DNA of 64,000 nt, taken from the NCBI GenBank assembly GCA_013396755.1, contig VWZF01002253.1:113123-177122 (forward strand), read 5' to 3'. The number at the start of each line of letters is the position of its first letter. Within the stretch, counting starts at the first letter, position 1. The position numbers and the translations under genes were made by a program. A model generated the notes under the pieces. It did no database searches. It had not been told where the DNA came from and saw only the letters and a list, made by a program, of their open reading frames with translations. Positions 1 through 12,694 of the stretch are shown here, one piece after another. Source of the DNA: Sclerurus mexicanus (taxonomy: Eukaryota; Chordata; Aves; Passeriformes; Furnariidae).

Positions 1-107
1 AACAGGGCGAACCGGAGTGGGAAAGCCCTTCTGGGGCACGCCCTGGGGGAGCGCCGGCTCCGCTCCCCGGCTCGGCCCCTTTCCCCGGCGCCGCTTCCGC
101 GGATCGG

Positions 108-138
108 GGAATCGAAACGCGGATCGGGGAATCGAAAC
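108..138 (+). promoter_or_regulatory. Two tandem ISRE/EICE-like motifs upstream of LY6E
   Basis: GGAATCGAAAC occurs at 108-118 and again at 128-138, inside a 20 bp unit repeated twice (101-120, 121-138). Each copy fits the ETS-IRF composite form GGAANNGAAA and is one base from the interferon-stimulated response element core GAAANNGAAAC. The copies are 20 bp apart, about two helical turns, and end 158 bp before the start codon. LY6E is a known interferon-stimulated gene, so an IRF/ISGF3 role is plausible; binding is inferred. Confidence 0.55.
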
Positions 139-296
139 CCGTCGCTGCCGGGCGGGGGGAGCGGGGGGGCGGTGCCGGAGCCGGGTCCGTCCCGTCGGGA
201 GGGGCCGCCTGGCTTTGCCCCCGCCCGCGGTCCGGCCCCGCCGCCAGCGCCGCGCTCCGCCAGCCGCGCCGCGCATCCCGCAGCATCCCCCGCACC

Positions 297-3200
297 ATGA
301 AGGCGCTGCTGCTCGCCGCGCTCGCCGCGGTGCTCTGCGTGGAGAGAGGTAGAGGAGGGAAGGGAGGGGAGGAAGGGGGGGCCCCCTCTGCCATCGCCTC
401 GCTGGGAGGTCCCCAAGTCCCTTCGTAGCGCGGGGGGGTTGCGAGCGAATTGCGGGGGGTGGTTCCGAGCGAAATGCGTGCGCGCTGTGGAAGTTGCGGG
501 GTGGCAAAGGGGGTTGTACGGGTTGGGAAGGGGGTGGCGGCGCAGGGATGAGCCGTGTTGGGGGTTCGGGTGTCTGGCCGAGCCGTGCCCCTCTCGGGGC
601 AGCAACTTCGGGGCTCCGCTGGCCGCGGGGATGGGTGAGCATCTCCAGCTGTGCCGCGGCTTCTCGCAGTCGCAGCTGGAACAAAGAGCGGCGCCGGCTC
701 CGCTCCCCGCTTTTCCCCGCCGGGATAACGGCGCTGGGATGGGCTGGGATGCAGCCGAGGGGAAGGAAGGAAGGAAGGAAGGAAGGAAAGAAGGAAGGAA
801 GGAGGGAGGGAGGGTGGAGGGGAGATGCAGCCCAGCCGCGGCAATGGCTGATGGAGCGAAGTGCGGGCAGATCCACTCGTGATTCTGGCTCCTGCCGCCC
901 CCTCCGAGCATCCTCCCGCGGGTACCGCGTGGGGCGGCGACCCCCGGGGGAGGAAGAGCATCCTCGGGGGAGGACGTGGTCCCCGTTGCTGGGTGTTAGA
1001 AGTGCCAAGTTACCCAAGTCGCAGGGGCCTGCGATCCCCCCCCTTGCCGTGGGCTCCATTTCCGACCCTCCGGACTCCGAGGGGCCGTGCAGAAACCACG
1101 TTATTGTTCCCATATGTCGCTGCTCGGAGGTGCCAAACAAAGAGCGAACCCGGCAGAGTTCCGGCCCTCTCGCAGCCCCTGCTCGGCGAACACGGGCCCT
1201 TCTCGCCTTTTTTGAGGACGCCGGTGAATAATAAAGGAGTTGTTTGCTGCCCTTCCCCATTCCCATTTCCAGAGGAATCCGGGAAGTAACTGGCAATGCG
1301 AGTCTGGGTCAGAGCCCAGCTGGCATGTGCCCAGTTCCAGCTTGGGAGGATGGGCTGCCCAAGGCCAAAGCAGCGAAGGGTTTCATTCCCCACCCCCCTC
1401 CAAAGAAACCTTAGAGCTTTAGAAGTAAGTTCTTAGCCGGGCAAAAGGGTTTCTCGCAGGTGGTTTTAGCCCCAAACGCTCCCAGCGTGGCCAGGGGGTG
1501 TTTTACAGAAGAGCTTTACCCCCTGCTCAAAGATCTTGTCTAGGGTGTATAAGGATCTTATGGTATATCACGATCTTGCCGTGGAAAAGGGGAGAGTTTT
1601 TGGCATCGGGACTGAATGGAAGAGCTACCAAAGCAGCAGCATTTTCCCTTGTGCTGCCGAGCTTCAGGGTCGGCTCTTAAAGGCTTTTTTCCCCCCCTTT
1701 CGTTGCTCTTTGCAAAAACGATTCAGCCTCTTTTCCGAAGGAATTCCCCCAAACGCTCCGCTCTGTTTTGGGAGCTCTTTGTTCCTTCAAGAAGCCAGCA
1801 GCGAGGAAATAAACACATAAATTCTTAAGTAGGTGAAAACGCGGCTTCCCTTTTGCATTGTTCAGTCCTGGTTTTGGTTTCGTTTTGTTTTTTTTTTTTT
1901 TTTTAATTTTTTTTTTCTTTTCCTGTAGCCTTGAGCTCCAACTCTTTCCTTCCGTCTCCAGCTGCATTAAATTAATTCTGTGCCTTTTGTCTAACACACT
2001 CAGCCTGCCTGTGCCTCTCCTAACTCTGCAGTGGGTTATTTAGGTGTTTTTTGGAGGGGGGGGGCAGCAAGTGACTGAATATTTCCTCACTGAAATGATG
2101 TTGAAGGACTTGCCTCTCCTGGAAGGATTCTGCCTCTGTTACGACAAGGGGTAATAGGTGGGTGTGACAAAGGAAAACATGGGGACAGGTAGGAGATGCT
2201 GTAGATTCAGTCACGTGGCTGAGAATTTCACGCCTAAAGGCACTTTTATGTCGTGGGCAAATATTTCTGGGGCGTTTGTCCCTGGAACCTCAAAGGTTTA
2301 ATGAATATCATTGAGCCGCTCGGCTCGTGCCTCCAGCATAATGAGCAAGTCCATCTGGGGACACGTGTCCTGTCCTGAAGCCCACAGGAAGCTTGTAATC
2401 CACTTCACCCCTGGTTGCACGGGGTCCCTGCATAATGGAATGAGTCAATTTGCCTCCTCAGGGTGGTTGCAAGGTGAAGGGTTTGGGACAGGTCACCTGA
2501 GTGGGACAAAGGAGCAGGAGAACTGACGTCCCACATGGAGTTTTGGGCAACCCATGGAAGTGCTTGGAGGGCTCAGCAGGTAGCAATGACTCAATGGTTG
2601 GTTCCATCTTCCTTCCCCTCTCCTAAATCCAGAGGCGAGCTCCACTGAGGAATGTCTCCTGGGGCTTTTGACGCAGCTGGTGGCCCTGTAATCCTGGGTG
2701 CTGCGTTGGCGGGCTCAGGTAACTGGGGTTTGTTGCAGGACTTGTTGCTGGAGTGATGATCCTTGGAGGATGTGAGACAGTCCAGGAAATTCTTGTTTAG
2801 GGGGTTGTGGTTTTGGCTTCCTCTCCAAAGCAGAGCCCTTAGGCTGCCCTGATGTGACATTCAGGATCTCCCACGAACCCACTTTAATCTGTTTCTGTGA
2901 GATTATGTTTTGTTTTCTTTCCTCTCCTTGGCTGTGGCTGCTCTAAAGCCATTCCTCTGAGAACAATTGTTATTTTTTTTTCTCAGTTTTCTTGTAGAAA
3001 CCTTTTTTATTTTCCCGAGAGAAACAGGATTGAGAACCTCCAGATGTCGTGCAGTGCCATAGCAGAGCAGGACAGCTGCTGAGCAATATTTGCCCAACTT
3101 ATTCTTCAGAATAGTCCACGATGCGGACTGTTGAGTGTCAGTGAGCTCTCCCAGGGCTTCACCTCCTTAGGATAATACTTGAATACAAGAAAGCTGGACA

Positions 3201-6200
3201 GGGATTTTTTTTTTACACGGGCATGTAGTGGTAGGACAAGCAGGAATGGCTTCAAACTGAAATTGAGTAGGTTCAGCTTGGATAGAAGGAAAAAATTCTT
3301 CCCTCTGAGGCCCTGGAACAGGGAAATTGTGGCTGCCCCATCCCTGGAAGTGTCCAAAGCCAGGCTGGGCAGGGCTTGAAGCAGCCTGGTGTCCTGGAAG
3401 GTGTGGCACCACCCATGGCAGGGTGGGTGGGACTGGATGGGCTTTAAGGTCCTTTCCAACCCAAACTACTCTGTGATTCTGTGATAATCTGTGGTGGGGC
3501 TGAAAGGTGGGAGCAGGAATGGTGCTGCCTGGCGTTTCCCATCCTGCATCAGCCCCTGCTCTGTTTGGCATCCTTTCAACACAGAGGAGGAAGGTGGTGC
3601 CTCGTGGAAGGGCTGTGTGGCTGAGGGCTCCAAAATTGGAGCCCGTGAAACACTGGGAACTGTCTGCATATGTAGGTCAACAATTGCAGTGTGGATGTGA
3701 CGTTCTTGTGTGTAAAACGCAGAGGAGATCAAAGTTCCCCTGTCCCTGCTGAGCCGCTGGGTCAGGCTGTCTCCACAACCATTTCTCACCCCTGAATGCT
3801 CTTTTCCAATCTTTCTTGGGCAGATCTGAAAGGATGAGGGATAAGAGCCAGCTAGTGCAGTCCTTTCTGCTGGTGTAGGATAAGCCATAAAAGTTGTGCC
3901 AGGAATTAGGTTTCTTCACTGAAAGAGTGGTCCAGTGTTGGAATGGGTGGAATCACCATCCCTGGAAGGGTTCAGAAAACACGTAGCTATGTTGCTTAAA
4001 GTCTTGGTTTGGTGGTGAACTTTGCAGTGCTGGGTTAATGGTTGGACTCGATGGTCTTGGAAGTCTTTCCCAACCTAAACGATGTCATGATTCTGTAATT
4101 TAGGAGACCTGCCACGGGGGAAGGCATGGAAATTAATGCTCCTGCTCCAAATTAAAAAGATTGGATGCATAAACTGCTTTCATAGTGCTGTGACTCTGGG
4201 AGTAGTGGGATGGTGCAAGTCCTTGCAGGTCTTGCTGCAATGCTGAGCTTGCTCCAGCTGAGAAATCATTTCCACCACGTGGTGTAGCTCAAGCGTAGCC
4301 AGATCTTGGTGCCCAAAGGCAGGTCATGGAAAGCTCGACCCCGTGGTCACACCTGGCGCGTTTCCCATCAGTGTCACAGGATCATGGAATGGTTTGGGCT
4401 GCAAGGGACCTTAAAGATCATCCAGTTCCAACCCCCTGCCACAGGCAGGGACACCATGTCCATGCTGGCTGAGCTGAATAAGCCCAAATCGCAAAGATTT
4501 GCCTCTGTAGTTTAGTTTTGGGTTGGCAACTGTAGCTTGAACTTGGTACAAGCAGGATGGTGACATAAACTACCAGGCTGTGGATTGCATTGAGCTCCAA
4601 ACGTATCCCTTATGCTTGAGCCCTTCACTTGGCCAATTTTTTGGGGGTGAAAAAGCCGCCCTTATTGCAGGTTGATAGAGGTGAAATAGCGAGTGTGGCT
4701 GTGGGCGGATGCCACACGTCCCGCGTGTCGGAGGTGGGGACCACCAAGCGAGGAGGTCTTCCCACCACCCTTAACGGAGGTGTTGCCTTTCTCTTGCAGC
4801 CCACACGCTCATCTGCTTCTCGTGCTCCGATGCCTCCTCCAACTGGGCCTGCCTGAAGCCTGTCAAGTGCGGGGAGAATGAAAACCACTGTGTGACGACG
4901 TACGTCGGGGTGGGACTCGGTGAGTGCCGGCAGGACGTTCTGCTGCTCCTCTTGGCTGCTCTCCTGGGTCACCTGCTGAGCTGCAGGAAGGCTTGGAAGG
5001 CTTTTCCTTCCTTTGCTGGGCGAGGGGGTGGAAAAAAGGGAAAGTTCTGCTTAGCAACTGAGCGTCGGACCATCCCACGGGAATTTTTAGGAGGGACGTG
5101 CTGCCAGGAGGAGTCACGTTAAGGCCCACGTGCCTGCTCCGATGCCCGGGAGTCCGAGGGGAATTTCGGGGAGGGGGTGGGCAGGTCGTGCTGATGAATA
5201 AGTGAAAGCGTGGAGGATGCTGCAGGCTTCCTCTGGAGGAAGCTCCGGGATTTCTATTCCTGCTTTTTTATGTTTTATTTTTTTGCCTCGTGTTTGGGTT
5301 TTTCATCCCCGAGTCCCGTTTTGGCTTCTCCGCTTTCCGTGGACGAGGCGGGAAGGGAGATTTTTGGGTTTCCTCTCTGAGTGCCAGGAAAGATTTGAGG
5401 GGCTCTGTGCTTCCCAGCTGCTGCTCTGAGAGAAGCAGGATTCTCTGGTAGGTCTTTGCAGAGCCAGGATCCCATCCTTCCAGGGGAGGAGGTGTTGCAC
5501 GCCGGAGTCTGCGGCGTGGGTGGGTTGTGGATGCCCAAACTTTAATAAATAAATAATATTTATTAATAAAACTGCTTTAATAAACCTCCCAGCTTAGCAC
5601 AGTGCTAATGGTTTCCTCTTCCCTGCCCCTTCATCTGTGCTGTGGCTCTCTGGAAATGCAGACTTGGCTCGTAAGTGCCCTCCCCTGAGCACTGTGTGTG
5701 CTCCTTGTCTCCCTTGAGGAGCCCCAGGGTGAAGCTGGAGTGAGATTTTTGGGATTCCTCACCGGAGCCCTTATGGCTGAACATTGTCCAACAGCCCTGG
5801 AGGGGTGTCCCCCCAAAGGGGGTGTCCCTGGGGGGTTGTGTGATCTCTAGAGTCTGTGTGGGAGGTTATCACAGAGAGGTTATCACTGGTGTTCCTTGAA
5901 ACGCATGGGCTGGTTGAGATCTCTTGACAACCAGGAGGCTTCACCCTCTCTGTGACACCTCAGGGCTGTCACTTCCTTTGCAAGAACACGTGACCAGAAA
6001 GCTCCAAACCTGTCTTGGAAACGCTCTAAACCCGTCTTTGTTTTCCTTCCTCTCCACCCCACCCCAAATCCAGGCGGCAAGTCCGGCCAGTCCATCTCCA
6101 AGGGCTGCTCTCCCATCTGCCCCAGTGCCGGCATTAACCTGGGCATAGCGGCCGCCTCCGTGTACTGCTGCGACTCCTTCCTCTGCAACATCAGTGGCTC

Positions 6201-6282
6201 CAGCAGCGTCAGGGCCAGTTACACCCTCCTGGCCCTGGGGATCCTTCTCAGCTTGTTCTACGTCCTCCACGGCCGCGAGTGA
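297..6282 (+). CDS. LY6E: LY6E, lymphocyte antigen 6E (GPI-anchored LU-domain protein)
   Basis: Three coding exons: 297-348, 4800-4919 and 6074-6282, with GT donors, AG acceptors and phase-1 introns, giving 126 residues. The start has A at -3 and opens a signal peptide (residues 1 to about 20). The LU domain has the full ten cysteines (23, 26, 35, 41, 48, 69, 73, 89, 90, 95), ending in CCDSFLCN. An N-glycosylation sequon lies at Asn96. Residues 107-122 are hydrophobic and followed by a short polar end, as in a GPI-attachment signal. Motifs such as CFSCSDASSNWACLKPVKC match vertebrate LY6E, and the length equals that usual for birds. Known of the family: a cell-surface, interferon-inducible protein on lymphoid and other cells that modulates signalling and viral infection. 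Intron 1 (4.45 kb) holds a GGAA microsatellite and CR1 pieces; intron 2 is 1.15 kb. A separate upstream non-coding exon, as in mammals, would lie outside the window. Identification is secure; the transcription start is not. Confidence 0.96.
761..814 (+). repeat. (GGAA)n microsatellite in LY6E intron 1
   Basis: About 12 GGAA/GGGA units with one GAAA interruption, lying in intron 1 roughly 0.4 kb after the first coding exon. GGAA is also the ETS core, so the run is a possible multi-site ETS platform, but a simple slippage microsatellite is the default reading. Confidence 0.9.
3192..3485 (+). mobile_element. CR1 LINE 3' fragment (LY6E intron 1)
   Basis: 5'-truncated CR1, sense to LY6E. It includes the ORF2 C-terminal segment that reads like GTRGNGFKLK...FFP with many stops, then the 3' tail ending in CTGTGATTCTGTGAT. 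Confidence 0.88.
3911..4098 (+). mobile_element. CR1 LINE 3' fragment, older subfamily (LY6E intron 1)
   Basis: Contains the GGAATCACCATCCCTGGAAG and GGTTGGACTCGATGGTCTT blocks of a diverged CR1 subfamily, ending ATGATTCTGTAA. Heavily truncated. Confidence 0.75.
4373..4475 (-). mobile_element. CR1 LINE tail, reverse (LY6E intron 1)
   Basis: About 100 bp of the CR1 3' end in reverse orientation, beginning with ATCATGGAATGGTTTGGGC and ending within the GGCAGGGACACC block. It lies about 325 bp before LY6E exon 2. Confidence 0.82.
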
Positions 6283-6886
6283 CGGGGGGCCGGCGAGCGA
6301 TGGGGCTGGCTGAGGAAGAGCCGCCTCCCCCGGGCCCCCGTGGCTCTCGTTAGCCAATATCTTCTCTCGTTGCTGTCTGCAAGGAGATCTTCCACTTCTC
6401 AGCAGGCTTCCAAGGCGATTTGTTTCCCAGACTTTATGCTCTTCCAAGCATCGGAGACCTGGGCGGTTTGGCCGAGCTGTTCTCTCTCTCTTCCCATGGA
6501 CGTTCCCCCACTGCACTCTCACACCTCCTTGGCAAAGGTGGAGCGTTTTGGAAGGGTTTTCTGCTTTTATACCTAATAATCCCCCCCTGTCCCTCATTTC
6601 TAAGGTTGGTTAAAACAAGGCTGGGACTCGCCGAGATCTGATTAACCCCACGCAGCACCAGGTGAAGAGTTCAGACTTTTCCTGCCTCTCTCCTGGCTCC
6701 AGCACGTGGGTGGCACGGGCATTGGGAATGCATGATCCAAAGGGAGACACATTCCTGGCCCCCCCCTTGCAGCTGCAGAATCTCTTTTTATAAAATAGTT
6801 TCGTTTCTTCTGATCCTGGGCTGACTTTTTCTGGAAAACGAGTGACATGTACCTTGTCCTTCCGAGCTCTGTAAGTGCCAGACCTG

Positions 6887-6892
6887 AATAAA
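6887..6892 (+). terminator. Poly(A) signal of LY6E
   Basis: AATAAA about 605 nt after the LY6E stop codon, followed about 25-45 bp later by a GT-rich stretch (TGTGCTGTGTGTG at 6920-6935), the normal layout of a vertebrate cleavage and polyadenylation site. Confidence 0.8.
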
Positions 6893-9800
6893 CATGCTCC
6901 TGTTGTTATCTAAGGTGGGACGTGTGCTGTGTGTGTTTCCTTGCTCCAGACAGAGATTAGGAATTCTCTCATGGAAAATCCAAACATTGTGCTTGGCATG
7001 AGGGTCTCTCACCCTTTTTTGGAGTGCTTCATCTCAACATTCCTTCCCGTTCACCTCTGAGCAGCAAGGCCATCTTCTCCCTGTTGCTGTCCTTTCTGAT
7101 AAACACCCCTCTTGGGATTCGCTTTTTCCAGGTGCTTTTTAGCGAGAAATGCCAGTTTTTTGGGGGGGTCTGAGCCAACCCTGTTATTCCCAACGGAGCA
7201 AACGCACCGGGAGCAGGACCTCTGAAAGTTAATCTGCATGTTACAAAGACTTGGTGCCTCAGTTTCCCCGCTTTGGACTTTTGATGGTGTGAGTCGGCGA
7301 CGTGGATCCCTCGAGGAACCAGGACAACAGGTCTGTGCAAAATACAGTGAAGTCAGAGGCCAAGATCCCAATCCTCAGATTTTTAGGCTCAATCTGCAGT
7401 GCCTGATGGTGCACGTGGACTGCTGAAGGTGGCTTCACCACCCAGCCTGCCACTCCTGCTGTCCCTCAGATCCCAGGACCTTCACGACGTTGCTCCTGGA
7501 AGTTCTCAGCTTTCCCATGGGATGTGTCCTCCTGCCCTCTCTGTGTCATCTGTCCTACCTGCTTTGCTTACCTGTGGACCTGCTAGACACAAAACCAAGC
7601 CAAAATTCAGCCTTAAACTGCCAGGTGAAAGCTTGTTGTCACTTCCACTGCTCGATGAGAGGTGCACTGGGCTTTTTTCTTACTTCTCGCAGCAAAAATG
7701 ATGTTGTTGGCACTTTTCAGCCATGCCTTCCTTGTGGTTGTCCAGTTTTGTGTCAAAACCCAACCAATTATATCTGTCCCCACTTAAATGAGTGCTAAAC
7801 AGCTTCTTTTGAAAGATGGTGTAGAAATATTTGCAACAAAAGTGGTTTCGTGGTTTTTTGACTCCTCCTCCACCTCCCTGTGTTTTAATTAAATGACACA
7901 GATGTTAATGACAACCTTTCCAACAGGAGGGACCGGTCATGAGGACGCGACCTGTAATTAATGATGAGTTTGGGAAGAGTGAATCACTTGTGTTGGTCCT
8001 CAGATGTGCCTTCCTCTGGTTCATGCATCCTCCTGGGACCTGCTGGGGCCCCACAAACCTGCTATGCACGTTGGGAAAATTGGGCAGAAAGTTCCTGAAA
8101 ATGAGGTGAACGCTCCCCAGCTTCCCCGCGCCTCAGCCTTCCACCAGAGAGGGTTCAGAACCTCCTTTGTTGGGTTAATTTGTTCCTCAGCACTTGCTGT
8201 GGCACCCAGAGTGCTCTACCTTGAAATTATGGGGTTCTAACACCTTTCTGGCCACCTGCTCAAAGGGTTTGGGTTTGATTTTGGACTCAGTTGCCCTCAC
8301 AACACCTTTAGCAAAGAGCTAAACTTCAAAGCCATCAGCACAGCTGTGTCCTAAAGCCTGTCCAAGCCTTCAGAAGGCTCCTGAGGGTGCCAGAGTGGAC
8401 AAACAAAAGCCACAAGACACAAATATGTTTGAGAGAGGGAGGGTGTGACAGCTTGTCACAGTTTACTCCTGAGCGTTGTATCATCAATTCTGCCAACTCT
8501 CACAATTTCTGCTCCTACCATAAAGTTCTTTTTGCCCCCCAAAATCCCCAGAATGAGAACCTCAGCTGTTGTAAAACCCAGGACTGAAAGGCCTAAAAAT
8601 GGGCAGCTGAAGTAATTAAAAACATTGCTAATAAGCCAATAAATAAGGAGAACCCAGCATTCATAAAGTGTTAAAACTGGTGGGTTGTGGAACCACCTGC
8701 TGGATTTGGAACTTGAGGGCCGTGATGGGACAGCCCTGAAGTGCTTTGAATGTGTTTGTATGGACTGAGAAATTAAGAGATTTGAGCAGAAAACTCAGAT
8801 GGTTCAACTTTTCTGACAAGACAAGAGGTTATGGGGGGAAGCAGCTTTGCTTTCCAGAAGCAGAAAATATCCTGGAATAGTTTTTACTGGAAAACAAGAA
8901 GAGCTTAACTGAAATACCTGCCCATTTTGGAGCATGTTGTTGAGAAAATGGTTTCAGTGCTTCCACCCTGGAAATGGCTGTATTTCAACAGCAGCTGCTG
9001 CCATTTACCACTACACCAACAAGGGCTCTAATTTTTGTGTATTGTCTAAAAACGCGCAGAATTTCTTGTGGCATCAGCCCTTTCCACCCACGTTCTGGGT
9101 CTTGGCTGTTTGCCACAAAGGAGGACTTTAAAATGAACCAAGTTCTTCCAGCTGTTTTGGAGAATTGTGGTGTTTTTTTGTTTTTTGGTTTTTTTTAAGG
9201 GCAAAATTTCTTTGGGAAAAGACAAACCTGATGTGGAGGAGTTGCACCAACAGACAGAACAAACGAAGCCAGTTGTTTAATGATTACTCCGAGGATCCAC
9301 GTTGTGGCTCAAAGAATGTCCTTGCTTGGTGTTGGTTTACTCCAGTTGTGGGTTATTTGAAGGGATTTGTCTCCCAGGGACCTTATTTTCCAGGAAGGAG
9401 GCTGTGGGAAGCCTGGGAGCACTGGTGTGGGTGTCTGTGTGTCCATGGAATGAATTCTGGGCATCACTGCCCTCCAGGAAAGGCAGATGTGATGCACATC
9501 TGGATATTTGGAGGTTTAGGAGCCCGGATCCTCAGTGATGCGGTGCTGCGGGGTCTCAGATGTTTGGGATGAAGGTGGCTCTGAATCCCTGATCCTGAAG
9601 GAGTTATTTGCCCCCTGCCTGAGGCTGTGGAGCTGGAATGGAATCACAAACACCCAATCTGGCATTTTAGGAACCTCCATGGTGCCCAGGGAAGCGAAGC
9701 CCTGGGTTGGTCCTGCCATCTGCTGGTTTTTCCCAGACTTGGTAGAGGAGCTTTGAAGGCCAGATCTCAGAAATCGGGGAGGAGCAGCTGCCTTTAACCA

Positions 9801-11575
9801 AAAAACTGCACACCAGGCAGAGAATCAGCAACACCGGAGCCAGATTGAATGTTTTAATTCACCCAGCTTTGCTCTGATAGTGTAAATTGAGATATAAAAG
9901 GCTTAACAGGCTTCCCAAGTCCAACATTTTCCAAGGGAACACTTTTTTTTTTACCCAGCCCAAATCCTACTTTTCATCAAAACACTTCATGGAAATACAA
10001 TAAGCCAATAAAGCGTTGCAGAAAAAATACTGATACCTTTTATTTCAGCTTTGTTGGATGATGAGATTTCACTGAGATGGTTCCACTGAGTTGTTGATTT
10101 TACTAATACATAGATGTGAGATTTGTAACTGTGTATTGCCTTTATTGTAACAGAATAAGCAGGATAAAGAAGCATCGATTCCTTTAAATATATTAATGTA
10201 AGTACAAGTGAAGTGTATGTTACATATTGTTTCTTATACTCTAATAAAAAATATATGGAATTAATAAAAAAGAGAACACTTGGAACAAAACGTTTTGGTG
10301 GTTCTGCAGATATTACAGATATTATCCCCTGTTTTGTGTGAAAGGAAAGTGCTTGGATTGAATTCAAAGCCCAGGGCTGGGAGCTGTGGGTCGAAAGGAC
10401 AGACACGAGGGTGAGCCTATAGACTAGAGGAGGGATAAATCCATACGTGTCATCTCAAGGCCTTTGGAATCTCTTCCTGTGATGGATAAAGAGCAGGGAT
10501 TGTCTTTGCCTTCAATAGTCGTGCTCATAAATATCATTGACTTTCCCGTGACCCTGCTGGGAATGGAGATGGGATTTGTCCTTGGAGCCTGAGCTCTTTC
10601 TTTTCGGAAAGGGAGGTTATTTTGGGTACAGAAGGGCCCCTGTGTGGGTGTCTGGGGGCAGCTGCTCCACTTCCTGCACTTCCAGGGTCCGCAGGGATCG
10701 TTCCGACCCTGCTCCTGCCCGTGGACACAGACGTGAGGCTGGTGGCTCTGGAAGCTCCCCCTGCTCTCCCAAACCAGGGAGCGTTCCCGGTGCTTTGCAA
10801 AGACGGGTCATTCTAATGTTTGTTTAAAGCTTTATTATTTTTGGGGAGCCCGGTTGGATCCCGTGGGAGACGGGGATTATGTTCCCTGGGGAATGTAGGA
10901 CTAGCAGGGATGGGCTCAGGAGTTCCTCAGGAACAGCCAAAGGCTGTTTGAAAGGAAGACATAAAAATACCTTTCCTTTTCTCTGGATAAACCCAGCCTG
11001 GACAACCTCCTTCCTGGGAAAGGGTCTTCTCCTCTGCCCTCCCTCCTTGCAATCCGTGTTTGCAGCCTGATTTACAAGTGGTTTTGGGGACGGGAGGGCA
11101 CCAGTGGTGACAGGGAATATTTTGGGGACTGGAGGACATTGCACAGCCTGGGATCACAAAAGAAACCTGCCCTCAAGAGGCTGCACCTCCCTCCTGCCTG
11201 GCGTTCCATCATTTCTCCTGATATTCCTGAGGACCTCCTTGTCTCTGGACAGTCCCAGGATGGGCTCTCAGGAAGTCCAGGAAAATGGTCCCACATCTCC
11301 AAATCTACGAGGGGGCCTGATTAATGTTTGGACGCAGAGTTTCTGGAGCTGCTTCCTTCATTCAGGTCCGTATTTTCAGGTGAGCATTTTTAAGAGATGC
11401 ATCAATACCAAATGCCTGGAAGTATTTCTGGAATCTAAAGGACGTGGGCTGTTCCCAGTGTTTCAGTTGGCTCCGCAGGTGTTTCTCACTGGTTTCCCAA
11501 AGTTGCGGTGACCATCTCAGGGTGAGACACCATGTGATTGCAAATGGATCCGAACGGGGAGAATTCCTGCCTTCC
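6893..11575. other. Intergenic DNA after LY6E, no gene recognised
   Basis: 4.7 kb with no Ly6 cysteine pattern, no recognisable exon set and no young CR1 copy. The part at 9846-10310 is AT-rich with several AATAAA-like words. A chance minus-strand reading frame there (9987-10406) looks compositional, not genic. Confidence 0.6.
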
Positions 11576-12090
11576 CATCATAAGATGGGTTGGGTTGGAA
11601 GGGACTTTGAAGATCATCTTGTTCCAACCCCCTGCCATGGGTAGGGACACCTTCCACTATCCTGGGTTGCTCCAAACCCTGTCCAACCTTGGACACTTCC
11701 AGGGATGGGGCAGACACAGCTTCTCTGGCCAACCTGTGCCAGGGCCTTCCAACTCTCCTGGGGAAGAATTCCTTCCCAATATCTCATCTATTTATACCTT
11801 CTTTCAGTTTGAAGCCCTTTCCCTTTGTCCTGTCTCTCCATTCCTTGTCCCAAGTCCCTCTCCAGCTCTCCTGGAGCCCCTTCAGGCATTGCAAGGGGCT
11901 CTGAGGTCTCCCTGGAGCCTTCTGAAGGTGAACACCCCTAACCCTCCCAAGTCTGTCTCCACAGCAGAGGTCCTGCAGCCTCCTGATCATCTTTATGGTC
12001 TCCTCTGGCCCCATTCTGACATGTCCACGTCATTCCCATGCTGAGGACTCCAGAGCTGGATGCAGTTCTCCTGATGGGGTTGATTCCTGC
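11576..12090 (-). mobile_element. CR1 LINE 3' fragment, about 0.5 kb, reverse
   Basis: Reverse-oriented CR1 beginning with GGGTTGGGTTGGAAGGGAC. It runs through the 3' tail into the ORF2 C-terminal region (reverse reading LRKAPGRPQSPLQCLKGL-like), ending near the TGGATGCAGTTCTCC block. Confidence 0.9.
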
Positions 12091-12694
12091 CCTTTACTGG
12101 ACATGCCTCCACTCTAACCACAGCAAATACAGGTTTTGGAGGAAAAATTAGCTCTGGAGCTGGAGAGGATTCTCCAGAAAGCTGATTCATTTGGTAGTTT
12201 TGATGTGGAGGAGCCAAGAAAAGCGTGTGGGTGGATAGTTTGCAATTTAAAATTTAAGTGATGCTAAAGGATGAAAAATGACTGAACCAAGAGCTCCACC
12301 TTCCTGCCAGAGCTGCCCCTCTCCTTTTTCTGTCCTCCTTATTCCCGTGCTTCCCAGTTCATGGATTTTGAGGGCCAAATGAAAGGCCATGGAGGGGGAA
12401 GAGTGAAGGTGGCATCTCCAAGCTGCAATGTCTGACCAGAACATCAGACGAGGTGGGAGGAGGCTGGAAAGATGGGAGGTGCTTTGCATGGCTGTGGGAA
12501 CACATTCCAACCTTCCTGCTTATCATCTCCCAAGGAAAAGAGATTTAAAACATTGCCCAACATACCTTGGCCTCCTTGGGTTCGGTCATCTGACCTTCCT
12601 GGGGTACAGGGACACTTGACCACTTCAGCTGCTGCTGTGACTTGTCCTCTCTGTATGAGGAGTTAAGGTTGAAGGACTGAAATGTAAAATACAC

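Larger units (their letters stand above)
1..1210. promoter_or_regulatory. CpG-rich promoter island of LY6E
   Basis: The first 1.2 kb is strongly GC-rich with many CpGs, unlike the rest of the window. It spans the LY6E start codon and the beginning of intron 1. GC-box-like stretches (GGGGGGCGG near 165-175, CCCCGCC near 220-245) lie upstream of the ATG and no TATA box is visible there. This is the usual pattern of a CpG-island promoter; the exact start site is inferred, not seen. Confidence 0.7.

Noticed and set aside
5941..6597. 218-residue minus-strand open frame over LY6E exon 3
   Set aside because: Shadow of the GC-rich LY6E exon on the opposite strand; the plus-strand gene explains it.
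9987..10406. 139-residue minus-strand open frame in AT-rich DNA
   Set aside because: No recognisable domain, no splice partners, composition follows local AT content; unlike the neighbouring genes it has no signal peptide or cysteine pattern.
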